The position numbers and the translations under genes were made by a program. Shown here one piece after another: positions 45,484 to 53,852 of a stretch of DNA of 64,000 nt (positions within the stretch are counted from its first letter, which is position 1; every line of letters starts with the position of its first letter). Under the pieces are notes generated by a model. It was not told the origin of the DNA. It made no database searches and was given only the letters and a program-made list of their open reading frames with translations. This stretch comes from Cryptomeria japonica (lineage: Eukaryota > Streptophyta > Pinopsida > Cupressales > Cupressaceae), in NCBI RefSeq assembly GCF_030272615.1, contig NC_081414.1:1921501-1985500 (forward strand), read 5' to 3'.

Positions 45484-48400
45484 ATGAGTTTTACAACAAT
45501 AAGTCCTACCTACACTATTCCCGTTAGAAGAAGCCTTAGAATTAAGTCCTTCCAAGGTTTAATTACTGAGGAGATGGAACCTAATTTGAATGGCCTTTTT
45601 AACGAGGACATGGGTAATTCCTCTAATCCTCTTAATGATGAAGAAGCTCTCCATGAGGTTTCTGTAGAACAAATTTCAAAATTGGATAACCAATTTGACG
45701 ATTTTCGACAGTGGATGTCTCAAGAATACCCTGATAGTCAATCTCTTCCTTTAATTGAGGGTCTAAAACGTATGCTTCAAAGTGATAAGAATGGAATTGA
45801 TATTTTGCGTGGTATTGCACACATTGTGGATTCAAATGTGATGCCTATGAAAAGTTGTGCCGAAACCTTAGGTTATACACAACCTCCTACTCAAGACAAT
45901 CATTCTATTCCTTTGACGACTCCTATTGCTAGTATACCTACTTTTACATCAAACATAATGACTACTTCAACACAAGACATTCCTCCTATGATCACTAGTC
46001 ATGGGGGCAATCCTTCTTCTTCAATTAACCCTCTTCCTTCATTCAATCCAACTTCTTCATTCATTCCTTCAGTGAGTGTTCCTCTTATATCTCCACAAAT
46101 GAACATGACACAAGGGGGCAATTCATTTAACCCTTCCATTCCTCCTTGTAGTGTTCCTCCTATCCAATCATCTCCTATGACTAACTATCATAATGTCCCA
46201 CCACCTTACTCTCTACCTTCTTTCAATAACATAACACCTCCATCACAATCTAACGCGTCTAATATGAACTCTTCGACTGAAGCGACCATTAACAATCTTG
46301 CACAAACTGTCTCTTCTTTACAGCAACAAATTGCCTCTATGAATCAATCTAAGTTTAGTGGGCCCACATTTGATGTTGCGAGTCCACTTTCTCTTGACAT
46401 TGTTCGAGCTATTCCCCCTAAACATGTTGAAATTCCACATTTGGAGCTTTATAATGGTAAGGGTGATCCTCTAACACATGTTAAGACCTTTCAAACCATA
46501 TGTACTGATTTTGCTTATGACCAAAGGTTGCTTGCAAAACTGTTTACTAGAACATTAAGAGACAAAGCCCTACAATGGTATTTCTCGTTGCCTTCCTATT
46601 CTATTACTTCTTTCGAACAACTTGCAAATGCTTTCATTCAACAATTTCAAAACAATATAAGTCCTAAAGTTACTTTGATTGATTTAATGCATTGTAAACA
46701 AGGTGTTAAAGAAAAAGTGACTGATTTCATTGGTAGATATAAGCATTTGTATGCTCAAATTTCTTTTTCAGTGCCTAACAATGATATTCAAAGAATCTTC
46801 ATTTCTAATTTACAAAAAGATATTCGAGACAAACTCCTGTTTTTTGAGTTTACTTCTTTCCAACAGTTGTGTGCAACTCTTCACAATTATCAACTGACTG
46901 TGAGTCAAATGGAACAATCACCTCCTATGGCTCCAAGTGATAAGGGTGATAGTAGTCAACAACCATTTGGGAAGTTTAAACCGAACAGAGAGTCCATCAA
47001 ATTCAATGAAAACATCATCAACAACAATGTGAATGCAACATCAGGTGTGTCTCCTATTTCTAAGTTTTTCAAGAGAGAAAGAAAGTTTACTCCTTTGAAT
47101 GAATCATTGCATAGTATTATGAATAAGTTATTGGAACAAAATGTGCTTACTCTTCCTCCTATAAGGCAAATTGATCCTGCAAAGATTACTTCACCTTATT
47201 TTGATAACAAATCTTTTTGTCAATTTCATCGTCAACCTGGGCATGATACTGAAAAATGTTTTGCTTTAAAGGGGAAAATTCAAGATTTGATTGATAATAA
47301 TACTATCTCTGTTTCTAGAGTGAATGATAAAGGCAACAAATCTGTAGCTCCTCCTAACCAAAATCTTCAGATTTTCACTGATCCATTACCTTCTCATACC
47401 TCTAATGCGATTGATACTACTAATTCCTCTGTCTCACCTGATGATCTTGTGTCTATGACTCCGAATGTGATTAACTTTGTGGAGCAGCAGAAAATCCCTA
47501 AAGAACCCTCCATCACATTTGATTCTAGTGAAACTATCAGGGCACCTGATGGTCCTTTATACATAGTTGCAAAAGTCAAGAATACACCTTGTTGTGGAGT
47601 TCTTATTGATCCTTCTTGCATGGTTAATGTCATTACTGAAGAATTCCTTTTTACTTTGCAATTGAATCAAGTGGTCTATGACAAAACAGATGTGGTTGTG
47701 AAACTATTTGATGCATTTTCTTCTCCTGCAATTGGTTCTATTACATTACCTATTGAGGTCCGTAACAAATCCCCTGATGTGGACTTTGCTATTATTCCAT
47801 CATCTGAACAATTTCGTGTGAAGCTTGGCTATCCTTGGCTATCTTCCATGAAAGCTATTGCTTCTCCTATTCACAAGTGTTTGAAATTTCCCCATAATGG
47901 TGAAGTTGTTACTGTCAATCATAGTCTCTTTAAACCAGCTGAAAGAACCTCTAGTGTTCCTATTGATTATTTTTGGCCTAAACAGTTCCAATCTCTTCCT
48001 CCGCAAAGTGATCATCTTTTCAAATCTTATCAAAAGTGGAAAAAAGACATGATCCTATCTCTAAGTGAACCTAGAACACCCAAAATTGACATTCCTATCA
48101 TTCTTGAGAAGGAAGTTCTTCCTTTGAAAGATAAAACTAATGTCTTTCCTCAAGAAGATTCCCAACCCATTCCTATGGATGTGAGTATGCCTATGCCTAA
48201 TAAACTTCCTAAGAGTAGACCTATACCTCCTCGTCATGATGGACTTGGTCTCCTTCCTAAACCGAATATTCCTCCCTTATATGGAGCAGTTCCTCCTCCT
48301 TCCTTCTATAGAGAGAAGAGACCTTCTTCTTCTCCTATTATCCAGCCTAAGAGACCACAACCTAAACACCCAAGTGATAAGGATGAGAACATTCCTCCTC

Positions 48401-48915
48401 CTCAATCTTCTCCTAATCTTCCTACTAAGACTAGACGAAATCGTTCTGCACGTGAACACCGGCGAAAGCGTCGTCTTAGAGCTCAAACTTTGCAATCCCC
48501 CAAAACACCTTCAACAAGCATTATTCCATTTTCTCCTCAGCCGACGATTGAGCCAAAATCTCCTAAACATAAGATGCATGATGGTCTTGATCCTATGCGA
48601 GTTAAAGATCCTATTTTTATAAATCTTGATGATGATATGGATGAAAATGTTATTCATGATGAAAATGTTACTCCTCTCCATTCTGATAGTGAATATGAAT
48701 ATGTTGATGTTGATAACCATTTATCTAACGCATTTTCTAGAGCACTTATCCTAGCTCCTAGACAAGAACACCGCGGCTTGGGATATGAACATAGCCCTTG
48801 TTTGGATCTTGTGATAGCTCCATCTGCTGTGTTGGATGTTCCTCCTCTAGCGTGTTTCCTACCTTCTCGAAATATTGATCAGCAAGATCGGGGGGTAGAT
48901 GACATGCTAGACTAG
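45484..48915 (+). CDS. Element D Gag-like protein, intact, 1143 aa
   Basis: An intact frame with no stop. Residues 1-300 are Ser/Pro/Asn-rich. A retrotransposon Gag capsid domain spans about residues 315-490 (LELYNGKGDPLTHVKTFQ, then LRDKALQWYFSLPSYSITSF). A zinc-knuckle-like FCQFHRQPGHDTEKCF is near residue 578, in the same variant form as element C. A protease-like fold follows (residues about 695-800, ending KLGYPWLSSMKAI). Its active site reads LIDPSCMVNV, with the Asp present but the DxG motif lost, so it is probably inactive. A Pro-rich linker leads to a strongly basic patch (RRNRSAREHRRKRRLRAQ, near 985-1001) and an acidic tail. It presumably forms particles and packages its own RNA. 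Pol would have to come from another element. Confidence 0.9.
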   Translation: MSFTTISPTYTIPVRRSLRIKSFQGLITEEMEPNLNGLFNEDMGNSSNPLNDEEALHEVSVEQISKLDNQFDDFRQWMSQEYPDSQSLPLIEGLKRMLQSDKNGIDILRGIAHIVDSNVMPMKSCAETLGYTQPPTQDNHSIPLTTPIASIPTFTSNIMTTSTQDIPPMITSHGGNPSSSINPLPSFNPTSSFIPSVSVPLISPQMNMTQGGNSFNPSIPPCSVPPIQSSPMTNYHNVPPPYSLPSFNNITPPSQSNASNMNSSTEATINNLAQTVSSLQQQIASMNQSKFSGPTFDVASPLSLDIVRAIPPKHVEIPHLELYNGKGDPLTHVKTFQTICTDFAYDQRLLAKLFTRTLRDKALQWYFSLPSYSITSFEQLANAFIQQFQNNISPKVTLIDLMHCKQGVKEKVTDFIGRYKHLYAQISFSVPNNDIQRIFISNLQKDIRDKLLFFEFTSFQQLCATLHNYQLTVSQMEQSPPMAPSDKGDSSQQPFGKFKPNRESIKFNENIINNNVNATSGVSPISKFFKRERKFTPLNESLHSIMNKLLEQNVLTLPPIRQIDPAKITSPYFDNKSFCQFHRQPGHDTEKCFALKGKIQDLIDNNTISVSRVNDKGNKSVAPPNQNLQIFTDPLPSHTSNAIDTTNSSVSPDDLVSMTPNVINFVEQQKIPKEPSITFDSSETIRAPDGPLYIVAKVKNTPCCGVLIDPSCMVNVITEEFLFTLQLNQVVYDKTDVVVKLFDAFSSPAIGSITLPIEVRNKSPDVDFAIIPSSEQFRVKLGYPWLSSMKAIASPIHKCLKFPHNGEVVTVNHSLFKPAERTSSVPIDYFWPKQFQSLPPQSDHLFKSYQKWKKDMILSLSEPRTPKIDIPIILEKEVLPLKDKTNVFPQEDSQPIPMDVSMPMPNKLPKSRPIPPRHDGLGLLPKPNIPPLYGAVPPPSFYREKRPSSSPIIQPKRPQPKHPSDKDENIPPPQSSPNLPTKTRRNRSAREHRRKRRLRAQTLQSPKTPSTSIIPFSPQPTIEPKSPKHKMHDGLDPMRVKDPIFINLDDDMDENVIHDENVTPLHSDSEYEYVDVDNHLSNAFSRALILAPRQEHRGLGYEHSPCLDLVIAPSAVLDVPPLACFLPSRNIDQQDRGVDDMLD

Positions 48916-49643
48916 TTTCATTAGCATAGCAGATTCTCTCCCCCTCTCTTTTGTTACTTCCTCTATGTGTTATTCTCATTCTTCTATTTGTTGTCCTTAG
49001 TGTTGTCTACTTGAGGACGATGCAAAGCATTGAGATCTCTCGATCTCTCTCATGTTGACTCAAAAGACACATGTGTTCCCTTCTTCTAGGTGACCTTCCT
49101 TGATTGGGGAATGAAGAACAATTATGCATACATACATATGATATACATGAATTATCATACAGCATACTGACCCCAAGGAAAGCGAAGTCACCTTGTGCTT
49201 TGTGTTTTGTGTCTATTATCCTTGGGCTTATCTCACACTTGGGGGCTAAATCCTTGCGATAACGTGCTCCTTTCCCTTCTCATTCTTATATGTATCACTA
49301 CCTTAAAGCAATCACCCCCGGTGAGGCGTGTGCGATCGCTTTAACGTAGGGGGGCATACATTCCGTTCATATCTTTTCAAGATACTTGAAAATTTCTTGA
49401 CAAATTTAGCTTTGCCTTGAAAATTTTTGATATCTTTCTTGCATGACTCATAGTGAGGGAACCTTACTACTGACAGTCATGGTTCTCCCTCGTGATCTTC
49501 CCTTTTACTTTGTCAATCGAAGTCGTAAGATCCTTAGTCCACTGGGGGCTTGGTGTATCTTGCCTCCTTGACGTGGTGAAAGTCTTTCAATATTGTTTCC
49601 TTGTACTTTACCGGAAGTATTGGCGTACGCTTATACTCCCGCT
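48916..49643 (+). other. Element D 3' untranslated region
   Basis: Noncoding. It has several G-run motifs (cttgggggctaaat at about 49230, gtaggggggcatac at about 49347, actgggggcttggtg at about 49540) matching the style of the element A 3' region. No gene is supported. Confidence 0.6.
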
Positions 49644-49658
49644 AAAGTGGGGGCTAAA
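49644..49658 (+). other. Element D polypurine tract
   Basis: AAAGTGGGGGCTAAA immediately before the 3' LTR, identical to that of element A. Confidence 0.88.
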
Positions 49659-50923
49659 TGTAGCGTCCTAAAATTGCGACACTTGCAATTTCGACTGCAT
49701 TTGGGTCTTCACGATGGCGACGCAACACGCAACCTGAATGGAGACCCCGAAACCTGATTATGACACCAAAAACTGCATTTTCTTGCACCCTGGCCTGAAC
49801 CTCCTTTCCACCCTGCTGTCCCGGGAGGTGGGACTAGAGCGCCCAGCGCCCTGGTCCCTAGGACCATGGCGCCCAGCGCCCTGGTCCCTGGGTCCTATTT
49901 TGGGCCCAGTCTCCTATGGGACTTCGGGTCTTTATGTTTGCAAATTGGAAAATTATCTTTCCTGGTCGGCCTAAGGTCGGGAAAATCAGTCTATCAGCCC
50001 TAAATGACAAGTATATAAACTCCATTTTTCTCTCCCATTTGGGTAGAGAAAATAGAGGAAGGATATATGTGTACAAGCGTGGAAACTATACTCAAGCATT
50101 CAAGCATTCAAGCATTCCTTCAAGTAATTGATCATTCTAAGTCTCCATTCAAGGCTAAGTGTTGCATTCAAGACAAGGATTCAACCATTGAAGAGGAGAT
50201 CACATACTACATGCTACATACAACATACAACACACAACAAACAACAACATCTATACCTTCGCACATAAGTATACAAACATCCTTACAACAAGGTATTAGT
50301 ACTTGTTTTACATTACATACATTTACATTTACAGCAATTTCTCATTTCTTGGTTAATTCCAAAACCGGGGTTTGACCTAAAGGCAAACCCCTAATCCCTA
50401 ACCCCCCAATCGTCTTCGCTTTTCTGTGTGTAGGTTGCAGGTACGCGGCTGAAATTGAAGATCTGGAATCCTTGTGCAGAGACGAACAGATCCCCCTTCG
50501 TTTCGCGGATTTTTCGGAGGACCATGTGCACGCCGGGCGCCATCGTCCTGACAACTTTTGCTCAAATTTGCAGGACAACGCCGTATCGACATTTTACTAC
50601 TAATTCCAGGTCCGCAGCTTCATCCTATATCCCTATCTCAGTTTATAAGTGAATCTTTGTCACTTTCTATGCATTCCTAGCTTAATTCTTCTATCAACAT
50701 TCTTTACAAAAGAGGGTAGCCTTGCTTTCTTAACCCTTGAAACACATTTAGCATCCAATCTTGCATTGTGTGGGATTGGATCTTGTGGGTTTCAACCCCT
50801 CTTTTGAATGTAAAGTCTCTCCCCTAAGTGAAAACCATCAACCCTAGTGAATCTCCCTTCTCTCTCCTTGGAGTTGGAAGAGGGGAGAGCAACTAGGGTT
50901 CGATCGCGATATTTCGCTTTACA
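49659..50923 (+). repeat. Element D 3' LTR
   Basis: 1265 bp against 1274 bp for the 5' LTR; about 99% identical by eye. TATATAA at 50012-50018. Hairpin core at 50519-50548. Confidence 0.94.
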
Positions 50924-50928
50924 GTAGG

Positions 50929-51274
50929 TAAAAGAAATAATAAAATAATGAAAGGGGTAGGTAATGTAGGAATTAAGAGATGAATGACATGTGTCATGGG
51001 TAGAAAAGGTTAATGAATTAATTAAATAAATAAAGATTTATTTAATTAATAGAAGAAGTGGGATCAATTAAATAAATAAGATATTTATTTAATTTAAGAA
51101 AAGGATAATTTAAATAAATAAATGTATTTATTTAAATGAGAAATAAGGCTAGAAGAGGATAAATGAATTAATTAAATAAATAAAGATTTATTTAATTAAT
51201 AGAAGAATTAAGCTAAAATAATTAAATAAATAAAATATTTATTTAATTAGACATGACAATTTTAGGTGTCTACA
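50929..51274 (-). repeat. Element C 5' LTR, second part
   Basis: Continues 42609-43026 after element D and contains the 'aattaaataaa' inverted repeats of U3. It matches 28693-29038 with one visible mismatch. Confidence 0.93.
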
Positions 51275-51279
51275 CTTAC

Positions 51280-52005
51280 AACATATATCATCACAAATCT
51301 TTACAACTCATTAAAAATCATTATATGAATCATTACAATCAATTACAAATCAATTACAGTTGTTGAATGATCACCACACCTCGATCTGATACACTTTCAA
51401 ACTCTTAGCTCATACTGCTAAGCACTTCACACATTCCCAAGAAATTTTCTCTTGGATCATGCCAAAACATTATTCAAACACTTCATGTGGTTTTAGCCAC
51501 ATCATCACCAACTTACAAAAATAATGTAATACACCGCCAAACTTAAAATCATTATCGGTTATAAGAATTGAATATCGGTTCTTAAACCCTACATAAAATA
51601 CAACAAAAATCATAAACATGATTTCTAGTAATCAAAGCATGATGTGATTCAAGTCAAAGATACATTACAATGATACAAATACATGTTCCAAACCTCAATA
51701 CTTGAATCATCGCCAATTTCCAGAACCAATCAAAACATTTCCACGTTTACCAGTTAAGGTCCTAATTCTTAGTTCACTGTCTTCATTACCGGTAAGAAAT
51801 TTCCGATAGACCAAAAAGACTTAGATGAAAAAATAAACATGAAAAACATAGTTGCCACATACTTTGCCATTAATGACAACACATAACTGATCAAAGTCAT
51901 TAAGACAATAATCTCAATCTATTCATCACTATATCATTACCAACAATCCTTTAGCGGTTCATCAACATTCCTTTATCAGCATTAGTTATGCCAATCATGC
52001 CAACA
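51280..52005 (-). repeat. Copia 5' LTR, proximal part
   Basis: Resumes the copia LTR after element C and matches about 10791-11518. It ends in CCAACA at 52005 and is followed by the TSD TGCAC (52006-52010). Confidence 0.9.
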
Positions 52006-53093
52006 TGCACAAATTTCCTGACATCCTTATGAATCTGAGGCCAAAAACAATTCTCACTAATCAATGCTACTATCTTATCCTTTGCCAAACTTTCTCTCAT
52101 AGAACTCCTAGGTATACATAACTGTACTCCTCTAAACAACATCTCATCTTGAATGAAATAGTCCAACCACTTACTTCTATCCACCATAACCGGTTCTTTA
52201 CAAGATTTCCAAGGTTATGCAAAATTTGGGTCACCCTCATAGAAGTTTTTCAATTCTTTGAAACCTAATACCTCCACTCTCATCTTTGGCAGAAAATTCC
52301 TTCTTTTGCTCGTAGCATCAACAACTCTATTTGATTTTCCACTTCTATTCTTCAGAACAAAGGTATAACTCTATAAGAATTCCACCCATCTCATATGTCT
52401 TTGATTCAACTTACTCTGACTGTTCAAATACTGCAAAACTTGATGATCGGTATACAACACAAACTCCTTAGGCAATAAATAATGTCTCCATTTCTTCAAT
52501 GCTTGAACTATGGCATAAAATTCTTGATCATACACAAAATATCTCCTCCTTGCATCATTCAATTTCTCATTGGAATATGCTTCTGATCTTCCTTCTTGAC
52601 TCAAAGCTACTCCAATTGTATTCCCACAGGCATCACAATCCACTTGAAATACTTTGCTAAAATATAGTAAAGCTAACTCATGCTGCTCTATCACCTTCTT
52701 CTTCAACAATTCAAAGCTCCTATTTTCTCCAATTGTCCACTTGAAATCCTTCTTGTCTCCTCTCATTTCTTCTATCATAAGGCTACAAATTGAACTGGAA
52801 TTTCTAATAAACTTCCGATAGAAACTAGTCAATCCATGAAATGATCTCACCTCTCCAATGCTTTTCGATGTAGGCCATTCAACAATTACTCTTACTTTAT
52901 CAAGATCCATCTTCAATCCATCCGCAAATATCACAAATCCCAAGTAGACTAATTCTTCCTTCATGAAACTGCACTTCTTAATATTTATCAACAACTTTTC
53001 TTCTCTCAACCTCTGTAAAACTTGTCTCAAATGCAACATATGTTCTTCCTTGGTCTTACTGAAAATCGAAATGTCATCCAAATACACAATAAC
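52006..53093 (-). pseudogene. Chromovirus B pol, 5' part: RT, RNase H, integrase zinc finger
   Basis: The minus strand begins at 53093 inside RT, just before VIVYLDDISIFSKTKEEH, with the YxDD box intact as YLDD. It proceeds through KKCSFMKEELVYLGFVI and the thumb/connection (GLTSFYRKFIRNSSSIC), then RNase H (FQVDCDACGNTIGVALSQEG, then YTDHQVLQYLNSQSKLNQRH) to 52371. After a stop, the integrase zinc-finger start is readable at 52187-52010 (ALISENCFWPQIHKDVRKFV). The copia insertion cuts it there, and it continues at 10005. The upstream RT, protease and gag are not found to the right, because element F begins at 53094. Confidence 0.88.
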
Positions 53094-53838
53094 TGTTAGG
53101 AAAATGGTGTTGTACACCTTACATAATAATATTTTATTGATGTCTTATTATATGATTATGTGAGGTGGACATGAAATTATATTGTAATATCATATTGTAT
53201 TGTTGCACCTAGTAGCACCTAAATGGACGTGCAATGTGTAGAGATTCCCTTGGAATATTATTGTAACCACTTGATGAGTTGTATTGACACATTGGTATTA
53301 TTATATTATATTTATTTAATATTGGAGAATATAATTATGATGAAGTACCTAATATTAAATGTGGGTCAAGGGTAGGTAGAAAAAATATTATTTTATTATC
53401 ACATGGTTTTGGGTACATGTTTTGATGTAATACCACTTGGTGGTTTTTTGGGAGCTTGTGTTTGTAAAAGTAAACACAAGGGTAGTTGTTTGGGTTGTTC
53501 AGTTAGTCAGGTTAGCATTTGTGGACATTGAAGAATGGCATGGGATGTGTGGTTACATTCTTGTTCACATGGAGTTCTTGTAGATGGCTTGTGATGGCTG
53601 GGTTTCAAAAGCTTTCCATAGTTGTATTGTAATGGACACATTGCTGATAATACATGATGGATGATGCTTTTGGAGGATGGGTTTTTCCTCCATGAGGGTT
53701 TTCCAGGATATATCTTATGTCACATTTTTATGGGTATGTTGTCTATTCTTTGCATGTGTCTTCTATGTGTTGATTTGATTAAGATCTAAATTGGGTTATG
53801 TGGAAATTGTCATAAAGATGGTTGCAAGTTTCCTTTCA
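53094..53838 (+). repeat. Element F 5' LTR (copia-like)
   Basis: Begins TGTTAGGAAAATGG directly against the chromovirus RT and ends CCTTTCA just before the PBS. About 53126-53520 matches 57735-58095. A decayed TATA-like TGTAAAAG occurs near 53465. Confidence 0.75.
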
Positions 53839-53840
53839 AG

Positions 53841-53852
53841 TGGTATCAGAGC
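53841..53852 (+). other. Element F primer binding site
   Basis: TGGTATCAGAGC is the standard initiator tRNA-Met site of plant copia elements, two bases after the LTR. Confidence 0.85.

Larger units (their letters stand above)
43027..50923 (+). mobile_element. Element D: gag-only LTR retrotransposon
   Basis: 7.9-kb element with LTRs 43027-44300 and 49659-50923 and TSD GTAGG (43022-43026 and 50924-50928). It has PBS, a 1.2-kb leader, one intact 1143-codon Gag-like frame and a PPT, but no RT, RNase H or integrase. This is the plan of non-autonomous terminal-repeat retrotransposons with a GAG domain (TR-GAG type). The two LTRs are almost identical, so it is the youngest layer here. Confidence 0.93.
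28275..51274 (-). mobile_element. Element C: Ty3/gypsy Tat-like retrotransposon, minus strand, with antisense PMD gene
   Basis: A 23-kb insertion (about 15 kb without element D) flanked by TSD CTTAC at 28270-28274 and 51275-51279. On the minus strand: 5' LTR (split, right side), PBS, 2.2-kb leader with phrase repeats, one gag-pol frame, 3' noncoding region, antisense spliced PMD gene, PPT and 3' LTR 28275-29038. The LTRs total 764 bp each. I count about four differences by eye, so the insertion is young. Confidence 0.93.
10006..52005 (-). mobile_element. Ty1/copia LTR retrotransposon, minus strand, with nested insertions
   Basis: Outer limits are set by two matching LTRs (10006-11518, and 27507-28274 continued at 51280-52005) and the TSD TGCAC. 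Read on the minus strand it has 5' LTR, PBS at 27493-27504, Gag, integrase, RT, RNase H, PPT at 11519-11530 and 3' LTR. The copia domain order, with integrase before RT, is clear. Element A (12050-23992) interrupts the RNase H region, and element C (28275-51274) interrupts the 5' LTR. Frameshifts and an internal deletion of the nucleocapsid-protease region make this copy defective. Confidence 0.9.
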
